From positions 444,546 to 508,545 of the forward strand of contig VXAY01004755.1 in the NCBI GenBank assembly GCA_013399855.1: a stretch of 64,000 nucleotides of DNA, given 5' to 3'. Every line of letters starts with the position of its first letter. The stretch's first letter is position 1. Positions 10,494 to 23,367 of the stretch are shown here, piece by piece. The position numbers were made by a program, and so were the translations under genes. The notes beneath the pieces were generated by a model, which made no database searches, had not been told where the DNA came from, and was given only the letters and a program-made list of their open reading frames with translations. This stretch comes from Oxyruncus cristatus (Eukaryota > Chordata > Aves > Passeriformes > Cotingidae).

Positions 10494-12967
10494 AACAGCA
10501 GTTTGCCTGAGAAGATTTTGGCCCAGCACGACAGCACAGAGAACTTGGCAAGGTCTGGCCCAATCCCTTTTTGTGATTGATTAATTTGACACAAATGACA
10601 AGATTATAGCATGCCTAGCTGTGCACCACGTGACTTCCCACAGCTCACCTATTCTGGGTTTCTCAGATGAAGTAACAATGCAGAATAGGAATAAGGGAAA
10701 AACCTGTCCTCCAGTGTCTGTATCTGAGCTTTCGGAATGTGCTATTTTTAGACGTCCTCCCACCACTTGCAGCTTTATAATATAAATAATTGCTCTGGGC
10801 ATCTTGGAGTAAAACAAATTAATTTTGTTAACAAAAAAAAAAAAGTGATTTCCAGTGACTTAGTAACAGCATTTGACAGTCAAATAACTCAAGGCTTTAA
10901 GTCCCCAAGTGCCCATTGACACAGAAGTCAGAGCTGGCTTCCAGTGCATGAGAACTCTGAAAGGCACAGAATAACACCGTAAAAACATGTTTTTTCAAAC
11001 TAAATAAATGACATCCTGTAACGCACAAAACAGTTTTCAAGCTCGCACACATCTGCCCCGTTACTCCCCTTGCTCTCGCACTCTCTCTCCCTTCCAGAAA
11101 ATCTATTTATTTCTCCCACTGCTCTCAGGATGTTTTGTTTCTTGTTTATCTATAAGCATGTCCACTAATAGCCTGGTGAGATCGTGTGATTAGACCTATG
11201 TGGATTTTTTTTTTCCAGCACTGTTTCTTGTGGAAAAGGAAAAATTTTTCAGGACTGCAACATACCATAAATGTTTGTTGGTATTGCTGACTTATGGGGT
11301 TATTTTAATTTTCTGCTAAATCCCAACCCATCAAATTGGCAAATTTCAATGAGTTTCAGAAATATAATTCCTATGTGAAAGATTCCTTCTTTGTATTTTT
11401 TCCCTTGAATAGCACTAAATGGCATTGAAATATTATTATTGCCACTGTACCAGACACAAATGCAAACTCACTCCTATTTGTGCGCTTTTAACTTTCATTC
11501 CAAATTAAGTGCTGCTCAAGTTTTGTTTTGTTTTTTTTAATTGGCAATGTATTCAATTATTTTATACAGGCTTTTACTTTTTTCACTGGTGCTGCCCAAC
11601 ATCAGCTACAAGCCACAGGCTGAAGGCATTGGCACCAAACTTTGAATTTGCCAAAGAACAGGCAGAAAAATGAATGTGAATTAAGAACGTGGAGCAGCAT
11701 CTTGTCCTTTATGAATGAGTTGCACTGACACGAGCACCACAAACCTGACAGAAGTAAGGCAGGCAGGTGGTCCTAGAAACAAGGGGGAAATTTAGCTGCC
11801 AGCATTGAGTTGTAGTCCACGGATTGAGCAGATGCAACTGCAGCAGGCAAAGCTCAGAGCGCTGGAACCAGTCCATGCATCAGTACCAGCTCTGCAGTGG
11901 GCACCAGGATGGACCAGCATCCTCTCAATACATACAGGGCAAGGTGCTCATTCAAAAAAACGGGCACAGCAGATTAAGGAAGATCATTATCCACCTCTAC
12001 TCAGCGCTGCCGAGGCCATGGATGAAGTAGAGGCTCCAGTTTTTGTGTCCAGCCACCCAACAGTCCGACCATGTTACGATGTCTTCGTTAGGCCAAGTGC
12101 TGACCGTCACAGAGACAGCACTGACACACAGCTCAGCAAACAGTCAGGGGCACGACAGAGGGACCAAGGCCAGGCTCCAAATGTGGAAAAAGGGGAGGAG
12201 GAAGGAAAAAAAAAATAAAAATAAGCCAAAGAATGTACCATTGCAAACCCTGTTTCAATTAGCAGGGGTGAGCAGCGACTGCACGACACGCACAGAGCAC
12301 ATGGGCTCCGCACGCAGCGGCATCGTGGCACAGGAGGGGAGAGCAAAGTCACAGCAGCCAGCATGGCACAGGGTGTTTGCCAGCACTGCCAAAGGTGTTT
12401 GCCAGCAGGGCAGGTCACCTGAGGTGAGCTGGGGACAGGCAGCACGTCGCAGGGGTGGGCAGGACACCGGCCGTGACCCCTCGGACGCGTGAGCTTTCCC
12501 TGCTCTCCTGGGCTCCACCGCCCGCACGTGTCCCTGCGCCTCCCACTCTGCCAACTGTAGCAAAGCACGTGGAGAAGTTCCTGCCTTTGATTTCATTATA
12601 TCTCTGCCTTACCCCCTTCTATAAGGATCAGGAATTTCTGAAGCTCAAGCATCTGAGGGCAATGCCATATTCCTTCCATGTATTTGTGGAGTAATCCTAA
12701 AACAATACAAACCTTCCTGATTTAAAATGTCAATAAGTCGGGGTGCTGTTTCTAGATCTGCCAACAAATGTGTTGCCAGGTAGAGAAAATTAAGAAAAAA
12801 AAGCCAGACACAATAGAGAAAAACCATGAACTATTATTATTTTTTTTTTCCATTCAAGATTGGGAAACTCCAACCCTATCTCCAGCTTGCAGAGAAAGAG
12901 AAAAGTACATGTGTGTTTTATCAGAGGTGTCTGTTTTTCCTTGGCTTTCAAAACGTCATCTAAACAA

Positions 12968-13000
12968 CCCCCCCCCCCCCNAGAACACCCCCCCCCCCCC
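12968..13000. repeat. Double poly-C tract with an undetermined base
   Basis: Thirteen C (12968-12980), one N (12981), a short AGAACA spacer, then another thirteen C (12988-13000). It is the only ambiguous base in the window. On the minus strand the tracts are two G13 runs, strongly quadruplex-prone. The near-identical flanks suggest that the read consensus failed or that a duplication is an assembly artefact. Confidence 0.9.
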
Positions 13001-13794
13001 AAAAATTGAAACCCTCCAGTTCTACATGTCTTTGATGCAACTGTCCCCTCTGGCCTTAGAAATCCGTGGATTGTTACCTCTTACTTATTTATCAGTCTTG
13101 CTCCTACATCCATATATCTCTATCTACATATATAGATATACACAGATGTTATCTGGCTGTCACATACAGCGAGAGTCTAAATACACACGATATTCTTTCT
13201 TCTCCTTTTCACTGGCAAAGAGATAACAGGTAGGCAGACAGACAAACACATGTAGAACATTAGCTCTAGGTCCCTGTAAGCTTATCTTATCAGTTCAGTC
13301 TAAATCTCGACTCGGAGCCTTTTGCTCTGAACTGCGAGCGAGCCGAAGCTTTAATTTGGAAAATGTGGCACTGGGAAGAGAACCCTGACATTTGGCTTAA
13401 GAGCTCAAGAGCAGCACTATCAGCTCTGAAACCACAGCCCCAAGGAACAACGAAGCCGCCTGTCCCCCGAAATCTAACGGAGAAATAAAAAGGTTGAAAG
13501 GGAAAGAAAGGGCTCGGGATAAAACGGGAAGTTTTAGATCTCGCAGGAGGAATGCTGCCGAAAATGAGAACCATTTGAAAGCTCTGGGGGTTATAAAGTG
13601 GAATTCCCACTCATACAGTACACAAGAGTTATTAAGTGTGTATATGAGACTCCTGTTTTACTTCATGTACATGATTATTTTATACAGGGAAGTTTGGAAA
13701 GAATTATAGACTGAGCCTGAGGCCAAGCCAAGAAGCAAGATGAGCAGCAGCAGCAGCTAAAGGAGAAAGGTTGAGCTGGCAGTGGGGAAGCAGC

Positions 13795-13925
13795 CGGCCA
13801 GACAAGGGTTATTTATAGTGCCTGGAGCATGGGAATGTTAATTGAAATCAATCAGTGGCCATGAGGACACTAAGGTGGAGTGTCAAGCTAGAGCAATTAA
13901 AAAGCCCATCTCAGGGGACTGACTT
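13795..13925. promoter_or_regulatory. Conserved-element-like block
   Basis: Dense A/T-rich binding words lie in a non-repetitive context: an exact MEF2 box TTATTTATAG at 13809-13818, a homeodomain core TTAATTG at 13838-13844, an 'aaatcaatca' word just after it, and CAATTAA at 13894-13900. This texture is typical of vertebrate conserved non-coding enhancers, but no alignment was made and each word alone is common. Confidence 0.3.
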
Positions 13926-14463
13926 TTTTTTCTCTTTCCATGGGATGGGGATTAAACAGCCATTCACTTCAGAGTGAGGAAGACACAGGATGGTTGCACT
14001 GCCCATCTCAGCCAGGAATTGAGTCAAACTCTACTACTGTTTAAAATCCCACCGGCAGCACAAACAACTGTGCTTTGTCTTGCCAGGTATTTTTAACAGG
14101 AAAATGGGGGCTAGGGGACTCAGAGTGTTGCAGCATAACAGAAAATGGCCAATTTACCAAGAAAAGGAAAGAAAAAAAGTCACTTTATATTGTATTTATG
14201 TTCCATCCCCTCCCCTGTTTGGCAACGCCGATATTTGGCAGCTCTGACATTTGACCTAAGGGCAGACAAAGGACAGCCAAACATTTAAGGCATCTGTTGC
14301 TCTGCTGCTGTTGTAACTGAATTGTGTCATAATTAAGTAAAAACTGTATTAAAATAAAAAGTAGGGACCTTGGAGTGCCCTGCACTGGGCAAAGGAGAAT
14401 GATATTTGGCCATTAGGGCAAAGGACCTCAAATTGAAAGTATCAAGGACAGAGTTTGCACACT

Positions 14464-14690
14464 GGTTTCACACTGACAGAAGGCAGCGTTAGATGGGATA
14501 TTGGGAAGGAATTCTTGGTTGTGAGGGTGGGGAGGCTCTGGCACAGGCTGCCCAGAGAAGCTGTGGCTGCCCCATCCCTGGAAGTGGGATGGGGCTTCCA
14601 CAGGGTGTAGTGGAAGATGTCCCTGCCCATGGCAGGGGGGTAGAACGAGATAATCTTAAAGGTCTGTTCGAACCCAAACCATCCTGCGAC
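14464..14690 (+). mobile_element. CR1 LINE 3' fragment with internal deletion
   Basis: A sense CR1 end. 'gttagatgggatattgggaa' and 'ctgcccagagaagctgtggc' are intact, but the usual segment between 'ccctggaagt' and 'agtggaag' is shortened and rearranged (the 'gttcaaggccaggttgga ... caacctggt' part is largely lost). It ends in 'cgaacccaaaccatcctg'. The internal deletion happened after insertion or came from a variant source copy. Confidence 0.93.
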
Positions 14691-14879
14691 GAAGTGGCTG
14701 AACCGGGCTGGGTGGCACCTCGGGCTTTGCCGGACGCCAGGCAAAAGGAGACAACAGGGAAATTGAAACGCTTTAAGAACCAGCACCATCATCTTGGCTA
14801 AGCCTTGGTATCCAAAGAACGGCTCTGGCAGCAAACTGGTGCGACACAAGCGCAAGCGAACGGGGAATCGATCCACGTT

Positions 14880-15060
14880 TTAATGGCGCTGTTCAGACTG
14901 TTGACAGGACGCTTCCCGTGTCTGCGCCTCCGGCGCGGCACCGCGGGCGCTCCATTAGCTCCCCGATAAAGGCCCGTGTGTGCTTTCTGTCCCTTTATTT
15001 ATCAGGGAGATAAGCCCTCTGACTGACGGGGTTACAAACATCGGGAAATGCACAAACCGT
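14880..15060. promoter_or_regulatory. CpG-rich patch with inverted GATA pair
   Basis: CpG is locally frequent (14930-14975), which stands out against the CpG-poor surroundings. Directly after it lie 'CCGATAAAGG' and then two inverted GATA words, TTATC and GATAAG, separated by a few bases at about 14999-15015. Paired GATA sites beside a CpG patch would suit an enhancer or a minor promoter. This is motif reading only. Confidence 0.3.
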
Positions 15061-16460
15061 GTTTTAAGCGCTGCTGGAAGGGGGGAGGATGGAGGCTTGG
15101 CAAAGCTGCGGCTGGTTTGGAAAGAGCACAGTAAACTGTTTTCCTCTTTGGAGGAGCTGGCAAATGGACTGGAGGAGTCCGGAGGGAGGAGGATCTCCTC
15201 AACACCAAGTTCAAGCCGTGCCTTGCAGGAAAAGCTCCCCACGCTTCAGCTGAGTTCAATTCATCAGTTCTCCAGTAATACTAAAGTCCATCTTTAGTGT
15301 TCCTAAAGCCACCATCCATTCATACAAAAAAAAAAAAGAAAAGCCAAAAAAATGACATATTTTGCTTTCCTCCCTCCAAGACTTATTTCTCATATTCAAA
15401 AAGTATAATTCTGAAATGGCCAAAAATGGCATTTTCAGCCCTAGAAAGAGTTGAAAAGGAACCAGGTTAAAAAGCACAAGGGCTGCAGCTCCATTCCTGG
15501 GAGTGCTAATCCTCCACACACTAACATGATTCCCTTTGAATCGGGGCCTTTCATAGAAAGGGAAGCTTCTTCCAGAGCCTGCCTCTCTCCCCTGCCTCCA
15601 CCGACCCCATACCGGGAACACAACCGGCCCAGAATCCCCGGGAACATGCAAACACTGGCCATGACAATCACCTCTGGATCATCTCTCCAGCACAGCTGGA
15701 TCCCTGCGTGCCAGACCCCCGCACTGGCCAGCACTTTGTACATAATTAACCCGCCTGATGTTGCAACTTCAAGGAAGTTCAATCCGGCTGCTGGCAGTAA
15801 AACACCCAGAATCCGCTGACACCGACAGATTGAAGGAGAGCTCCGGGATTTTGGGTTCGGCAACAAAGGGTGATTCTTTCCTTCCGCCCACGCTTTGGAA
15901 TTGGGACGATGCTGTTGACTCAGTTGTGTGACTCCTGCTCGGCCGAGGAGGCTCGCGCAGGGGATGTTCACCCGGGCGCCTCTCCCCACCCAGCAGGTGC
16001 ACCGAGCACCTCACGGAGCAAACACAGCCAGAGGTCTAAACCTGGGGTTCTCAGCTCTCTGCTAGAAAGGTGCCTGAATGTAGATTTTTTTTTTTATTTA
16101 TTTTTTTCCCCCCAATACTCAGCAGCGACCAAATCAAGAGCAACACCCCGGTGCAACTTGGCATCGCTCGCCCCAGGATTCCAAGGACTGAGTCAGCAAG
16201 ACGGTTTGGGGCAAGAAGGGGAGCTCGTGTGTTAGAGCGAGTCCTGCTCGCCAGAGCCTCACGGAAGGTCTGTTTGCAGGGGAGAAGTGCACACATGTAT
16301 GTACGTGTGCGTGTGAGAAAAAAAAGCAAAGCTCCTCGACAGAGGTTTCTGTAATTAAGTCGGGGTTTGTTTTACCATGGCACCCCCACCTGTAACCCTT
16401 GGCCACCCAAGTTGTAAAGCTCTTCCCTTGACTTTAGGCGTTTCCACTCTTTCTTTTTTC

Positions 16461-16475
16461 TTTTTTTTTTTTTTT
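16461..16475. repeat. Poly-T tract (15 T) and adjacent 16-bp palindrome
   Basis: A T-rich run beginning about 16451 contains 15 uninterrupted T. Shortly downstream, 16501-16516 is an exact 16-bp palindrome (ATTTTCATATGAAAAT), a form that can bind dimeric POU or homeodomain factors but which also arises by chance in A/T-rich DNA. Confidence 0.8.
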
Positions 16476-18671
16476 CATAAGCAGACTAAATTACAGAGGC
16501 ATTTTCATATGAAAATCTTTCATCTGAAGAGATTTCCAGCACCGCAGGGACAGTCAAGTGCGGTGGCTGTGAGCAGAACATGGGAACACATGCGATTTTT
16601 CAGGGCACATAAAACAAGCAGCGTGTTGCTCTGCCTACGTAAGTGGGGGAGATGGAGATTTAGGGGAATAAAGCGAAGCATGGCAAGAAAAAGGCAGAAA
16701 ATCGCACAGCACACTGCAATAGTGAGATTGCAAGGGGGTTAATTCCAGTCCAATTTATTTTTCCTGTTCTTTGAATCGTATTTGTTTTACGTCCAAGACC
16801 AAGGAGCTGGCACGGGTGCAGAGGAGTGGCACTGCCTCTGTGTTATTTCCTCACGAGCCTCCTGAGGCATCACCGTGGCATCACCCAACAGCAGCACATT
16901 CAGCATTTCTCCCTGGTGTTACGAGACAACAAAAAGGACAAGCCAAAATCTCTCATCAAAGGGTTTCTGGGGTTATCTGATTAAAATTCTGCTACCAAAT
17001 GAGGGACTTTGCCCTGGCCTTTCTGATACTCCTCGAGCCCTGGGTCGGGAGTTGACTTAAGGTCACCACACCGCTACATGGCCTCACATGTCCTCTTTTG
17101 GCCAGAGATTAAAAACAATCTCGGCAAAGAAAGAGGTACCAGGACACTGGTTTGTGCAGCAGCTCTAACTGGACACCCAGATATCTGGAAATGCCACAGT
17201 GCCATCAGGCAGATGCAGCCTTCGGCACATGCCAGACCCAGAGCACACGTGCTGCGGTGCCAATCCATGCCTGTATCCAGTGCTGATTAGCTGGATTTAT
17301 TATCCACACACCCCTACACATCTGCCCGTGTAATTGTGTCAGGAAACCCAGGCAGACAGACACGAGCACTGGGGTTTATCACTGCTGTTCCCAGTGACTT
17401 AGTGCAGACGGATTGGGATGTTTCAGGGAATTCTAACACGCAAATTCACCTGCCGGCAGCTGTTTTCCAAAACTTACTCTCAGGGAAGGATGCATCTATC
17501 TCACAAACAAACATACAGATAACTACACACGCTCCTGATTGCACAAGCTGAACTCTGTGCTAAGCTGTCAACGCTCTGTGTGTTTTTTGGGAACGATGTA
17601 TCAACATTTCCAGCAAAATAGCCTTCATTTAGGGTTGTTTACCAGGTGATGCCACCTTCTTCCTTGCTTAGGCTTCTGAGAAAACTACATTTCAAGAGAA
17701 GGAGAACTGAACTTATGCACTGCAGCCTTACTCCTTTGTCCATGCAACCCTCCAGCTCGAGATTCAACATCTCCAACAGCTGGGAAATGCTACAAGTCCT
17801 TGTAAAAATCACAGGCTCAGAGAAAGGTGCCAGAGGCAGTTGTTATGCCTCTGTTCATGAGATGTGCTAGTTCTGGGATGTCCTTCCTCTACCTTGGCAC
17901 TAAAATAGGTCCTTTCAAAGCCTTTTTGACTACTGCAGTGATCTGCTGCCACATTTCTTCAGATGCTTGGCTGTGCCCCACTACAGCCATGCTGGGTTAT
18001 GTCATTAAAAAATACTGGCAACTTTTGTGCCAGTGCAGCAGCCTCCACGTGGACGGGCTGGTGGCCTCCAGCCTGGCCACAGCCTGTTCCCTTACTCACA
18101 CAACTGAGCTCAGGCTAAGGGGAAGGCTGGGCTCCAGGTTTTTCCTGTGCTGAAGTGCCCCAAAGCTCATCACCCCTCCGTTTTGGAGAGCAGCCCGTGC
18201 TCAGAACACAGTGAGCTTGATCTGAGCTCAGGTTTGGGCCAGCGCACAACCTCAATTCCGGGTACAACTTAAGAGCAACTGGACACATTTAACTCCGTGA
18301 CACACTCTGCAGAGACATCATCTCATGCAAGTGAAGGGGCTGAACACGGGCAGCAACTGGAAGGCAGGCCCTTACCCACCCTCACAGTTGTGCAAGCCCA
18401 GGTGATGGTTACACGGGTGAGCCTCCCGCTTCAATCACCGCTAAGGAGTATCTTGAAAGCCAAATCCAAAAATCCCCTCTTGGTACCACCACCTGCCCTG
18501 GCACGGACCCCTGAACCCACCTGCACCACCTGAGCGAGGCACTACACCTGCTGTGAGTGACACACAGCCCTCAGGCCGTGGATCCAAAGCGGAGACACCG
18601 GTCGGTGCCACGGCTGGAGGGAAAAGGCTCCCAAGAGCACAAGCGCCGTAACCCAATGCCCACGGTGGCAG

Positions 18672-18710
18672 CCTGCCTGCATTCCCTGCCTGAATTCCCT
18701 GCCTGCATTC
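18672..18710. repeat. 13-bp unit repeated three times
   Basis: Three adjacent 13-bp units of the form CCTGCCTGCATTC; the middle copy has A in place of C at one position. This is a short, recent tandem expansion with no larger array. Confidence 0.9.
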
Positions 18711-20601
18711 ATCCTGTGCCTCTCCCTGTCTGCCATGCCAAAACCAGCAGGATCTGGCTCGTAAGCACCAGGGACAGCAGAGGAGCTGCGCCAAAGAAAC
18801 TCCTCTGCGTGTGGAAGACACTAAATAAAGTTAAAGGGCCATCAACCCTCCAGACAGAGGTGTGGTGGAAAGACATCAGGAATGGCAGGCTCCCACTTCT
18901 GGATTTGCTCCTTTTGGCTTGGGAAGACCTGGAAGGGCAAACAACAGCTGCTGACACACTCAGCTCACTCACTCGCACCACCAGAGCACCAAAGGTTTGC
19001 CTTCCCCTCCCACGAGGCTACACAGAGCATTGGGAGGCTTTGGAAACAGGCACTGGCAGAGGAAAAAGTGGCAGGACAACATTAATAGACTGTACAAATG
19101 CAAGCCTTTTCTCAGGAAACTCCATCCCTTCACTATGGATGGAGTGGAAGCTGATAGTGCCGTAAACTTGTTCCTACAGGAACAGTAGGTCATTCCAAGA
19201 CCCAGAACAATGAAATCCTCGGGAACAGCACCAAGGCTTATAGCAGGATTGTGTTCACTTTTTGCCCAGCTATGAACCTCTTCAGTCATTCCCAACCTAG
19301 GGTTCCCTGTGGTTGTCAGCCTGACCCCAAGAGCCAACATCCATCCAGCCTGGCACACGGGCTGGCACTTCTCAGCATCACTACACTACAGTCTGTCTGT
19401 AACTGAGGATCCAAGTCCCTTTGCTGAGGGATACAGACCAAAACATCTCAAAAATGTGAAAACCGTAATTGGGTTTATTTTGCCCCAAACCAGGCCCAGC
19501 AGTGACCAAGACAACCCTTCAAACCACCCCTGGGTTAAGGCTCAAAGAAAGAGATAGGAAAGGTGCACAAGAGAGGATCAGAGAAGAGCAGCCAAAGTGA
19601 GGGATGCTGCTAGAACAAACCCGGGGGATCATCATCCCTTGGCATAAGGCTCAGTCTCAGGACAGGACTGGGCAGGGGGATAGTTGCATTCATTCCTTCA
19701 TGAATTTTTTGAGCTTCTGGCTTTTCCTGAGGCTTATTTTCCTCCTAAGGTGAGGGAGGAGGATGCACAAGCAGCATCCTGAGGAGGAAGTGTGGCACAG
19801 CACCCACAGATCCTCACCTAGTGAAAAGCATCAGGTCCCCAGTCTGCCACGTGAAACCTGGCAAAACACTGCAAACCATTCCCAGGGAGTGGATCAAAGG
19901 CCAAGCAGCTCTTTGCTCTGGTAAGGGCACATCCCTGGACCTCTCACAACTCCCAGAACACACCACAGGTCTAATTCTGGAGTTTTACTTCATTCCAGAG
20001 TAGTTTTTAATTGAAGAAGGGTTTAAGTCAAAGTAGTACAAAGGCTCCCAGTTCCCACCCAAGGACTGCACTGGGACTGCTCCAACTCAGGCCAGTGGTG
20101 GGTGGAGGTAACAGAGCCAAGAACCATCTCTGCCCCGACCTTGTGCCCTCACCAGCATTTCCCACTTGGGTTCCCATGTTAGGAAGCAGCTGAGTGACCC
20201 CATTTGAGGGATAAATCCCTGAATTTTATGCCTGAAGGACAATTTCTTTCTCTCTCCCCCTGCCGTTCCCTCCCACTTCCTCCCTCCTCCCTGAAAGAAA
20301 GATAAACGACTTTGCTGGAGGAAAGGGTGAAATTTCATCCCGGATCAAAACCCATGAGCAGAATACCCATGTGACGGTTCGCAGAATGTGTTCTGCATGC
20401 AAATATCATACATGCAAAGTGAAAATGAGTCATTTCACAGCAGCTCTGGCTCTAGGCACAGAGTGACTTCTCCTCTGTGACTCCTACACTTGTCTGCTTC
20501 CCCTCAGCCACCAGCTCCTGTGGTTTCCTCGGCCTGTTTGCCTGCTCAGGCTCCAGCCACTTTAGGTAGGATATTAGTTAGGAAGGAAGGAGGGAGCCTC
20601 T

Positions 20602-20623
20602 GGGGGGGTTTTCTTTCCCCCCC
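20602..20623. repeat. G7 / C7 fold-back
   Basis: Seven G, the spacer TTTTCTTT, and then seven C make a strong short hairpin, preceded by a GGAA-type run (about 20580-20596). A stable stem of this kind may simply be simple sequence. Confidence 0.7.
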
Positions 20624-21654
20624 TCTTAGGTTTGTTTTACATTCTAGCTTTTACAGCTTTGAGGTTTTTGTTCACTGCTTTCGCCATCAGCTTCAGTCGC
20701 CGTGTGTCGGCTCCCAAAATCCAGAGAGGCCAAGAGTTTCCAAAACACGGCAGCAGTATTTGTATTGGCTTCTGAACTTGCTTGGGCATGGACATGGCTT
20801 GGCTTGCTCTCCCCACACACACGAGCTGTTTTCTTTCATTATGGCTGTTAATTGTTTTGCTTTTGAGATCTAGACAAGGGGGGCAAATCCATTTTAGAAT
20901 CGGAGTGATCAAAAAAAAACGGGAGGAAAATATTAAGTTCACCATCAGGTTTGCCTTGAGCTGATCACGTAAGCTCAGAGATCAAGGGCAGAACGAACCC
21001 TCTGCACTCCCGGTGCGCGAGCGAAGGGAGAGGGGAAGCTGGATGTTTTTTGGCTGCCTGGATGGAAAAATAAATACCCTCCCACAAATGAGCTATTCTC
21101 ACAGCCTTGAATTAGCGCTGGCAAAAGTCACCTAGGAGCAGCCTCGCTCAAGGATACGGGTCTGAGGAGATCAGAGCAAATCTCAGTGCCCTGAAGAGGA
21201 TCCCCGTGGAAGGTTTGCTGGGATGAGACGCATGAGAGGCCAGTGAAAAGCACGATAATGAAGAGACCCGCTCCCTTCCCCTGCAAAAACCCACTGACCA
21301 AACCAAAATCCCACTTCTCTTAAATCAAACCGTAGCTAAAACAGCAAAAGGGAGCTCAGGGTTCGCTTTGCAAAGCAGAGCTTTAATATTCACCGGCCAT
21401 TTCTTCTGGCAGCGCCGCCACCCCCGACGCCAGTGAACAGCAGAAGGACTTAAACCCGACTGGAAGGAGCAGAGACAAGGCCTGGCTCTCACACAGGGTC
21501 CAGCCTGGCTGAGCACACTGAGGGGTTCGGAGCAGCCACCGCCGTCGACCACAAAGCTGAAACTATTTGTCCGTTGTTTACCTCCCCACCCCACGTCCTC
21601 CCCCCTCTTCCTCCCCACAACTGACCTCCTCCTCCTCCTCGCCAATCAGCCAAG

Positions 21655-22035
21655 CCTGCCAGCACAGGGGTTACAGCATGACATAATTGCAACATGCATA
21701 AACAACATTTGCCATTAAGGGATACTTTTAATGAGAAACAGAGCTGCGAAGGGGAAGCATCAAAGTGGCTCACGGAAGGAAACCGCCTGGAACAAAATCC
21801 TACTTGATGCCCCAATTAATATGTTCCCTAATTCTATTTCCTGCACTTGTGGTCCCGCAGCCTCCTTGCTTTAATTTCTCTGGGAGGATGGAGAGGAAGG
21901 AACCTGGAAATGCAGCGTCTTCATGGCTGACTTGATGTGCAGGCGATGCGCAGATTAGAACAAATTAGAGAATTAAAAAATAACTGACGACAGACTGAGG
22001 AAATGTCATCCCCAGGATAATAGTATTAATTGAGA
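21655..22035. promoter_or_regulatory. Conserved-element-like block
   Basis: Two A/T-rich, repeat-free segments (21660-21845 and 21930-22035) are rich in words such as ACATAATTGC, CCATTAAGG, CCAATTAATATG, GAATTAAAAAATAAC and TATTAATTGAG, with evenly mixed sequence between them. This is the look of conserved vertebrate enhancers near developmental genes. There is no open frame spanning it. Confirmation needs cross-species alignment. Confidence 0.35.
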
Positions 22036-22761
22036 CCTGGGTTGTGCAGGCCAGCTTTAGAAAAAAAGACACACAAAGCCGAAAGCTGGAGTAATATGAC
22101 TGGATTAATTACCCTGGGAGGTTTTTCACTCCACCCCGTGCTCTGCCCAGCCTCGATCTTTAAGCTCAGTGACACTGTTGTTCGTGTCTGCGGCATCTCC
22201 TCGGTGCAAAGGCAGATGTTTTATCCACTCCCGGGCTTGGCAGGGTTTCTGTGCCCAAGGATGAGCAGGACAATGATCCACACAGGATCCTACACAAATG
22301 CAAGTGCGTCCCAAGCCACTTGGAAACGTCTCTTGCAGATCTGTCACATTGGGAATGAAGTGCAGCTGAGCACCTCATGTTCTCCTGACCTGGAGTTTGA
22401 CTCCAAAGGGAAGGGGAGAGTCTGTTTACATTAGTGTTTAACATATGGATGTTGTATCCAGCTGACAGACCTCGTGCTCACAAATAACTTGGTGTGTGTC
22501 ACTCTAGCAGGCATGTCCAGTGATTCCCTGAGTCCAGGTGGAGTCACAGGGATAAATTCAGGTTAACCCCCCCCTCCCCCCAAACAGTCCCTATCAACTA
22601 AAAACTCCAAAGCTCATCACGTAAGAAGTACAGAAATATACAAATGCCCTCACGAAAGGAGTGATGCTTGGTAAGATGAACCATCTGGTGAACATCTCTG
22701 TTTAACCTTCACCAACAACTTGAAGCTAAACAGAGGCAGAAGACTCAGAAATGATGTAAGC

Positions 22762-22776
22762 TTTTTTTTTTTTTTT
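22762..22776. repeat. Poly-T tract (15 T)
   Basis: An uninterrupted T15 run. It precedes 'ctcctgg' with no nearby AG/exon pattern that I trust. Confidence 0.85.
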
Positions 22777-23367
22777 CTCCTGGATTCCTATGGAGACAAG
22801 GCTGGTGTGATCAGAGCCCGTCCTCCCACAGTTACCTCACCATCTTTGAGCCACAGACCTTTATTTAGATGAAACACTCAATTTTTCGACAAAGATCTCA
22901 GGGTTATATAGTTCCTACAAGGATCACACTACAAGGAAGCCGGGAGGAAAAGAGTCCCCATCGTAGCCTGAAAGAGGGAAAACCCAAACTTAGCAGCCAC
23001 CAAGGTAGAAAATTGCAGCAATTCAGGCTTCAGAATCTATTGGACAGAATAACGAGTGCTCAGACACAGCCATCTGCAAGCTATGTATGCACTACTCCAA
23101 ATCCTCAGCCACAGTTCCAGGGCTTTGTTCTCAGCACTGCGAGAAATACGATACAGGGGGATACTGTCCCCCACATTCCAGGGATACCATCAGCTGGGGT
23201 GAAGATTTTAAAGGGGAAAAATTTAGTGATAAAGGAACTGGGACCAAGGAGATTGAGGAACAAACAGCAGCTGGTGAGAAGTTCCAACAAGACGTTAAGA
23301 ATTCTGCTGGCACATCACACTGCCCAGTCTCTTCCCTGCGAGTGCCACAGCATAGCTATGGAAAGTG

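Larger units (their letters stand above)
10494..14463. other. AT-rich unique stretch
   Basis: 10800-11700 is strongly A/T-rich with T-runs and no gene signal. Beyond 12 kb it becomes mixed. It contains an exact MEF2-type box (CTATTTTTAG) at 10742-10751, the poly-C/N site at 12968-13000, GATA-type words near 13220 and 13275-13290, and a conserved-looking block at 13795-13925. No exon is supported. Confidence 0.55.
14691..23367. other. Long unique non-coding stretch
   Basis: No CR1 or gene is recognised in nearly 9 kb. The parts worth noting are described separately: the GATA/CpG patch, homopolymers, a 13-bp triplicate at 18672, a G7/C7 fold-back at 20602 and a conserved-looking block at 21655-22035. 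Open frames up to 202 codons (18557-19165, plus) have no domains and are crossed by equally long antisense frames. Confidence 0.55.

Noticed and set aside
18557..19165. 202-codon plus-strand open frame
   Set aside because: Crosses the 13-bp triplicate, is matched by antisense frames of up to 129 codons, and shows no recognisable motif.
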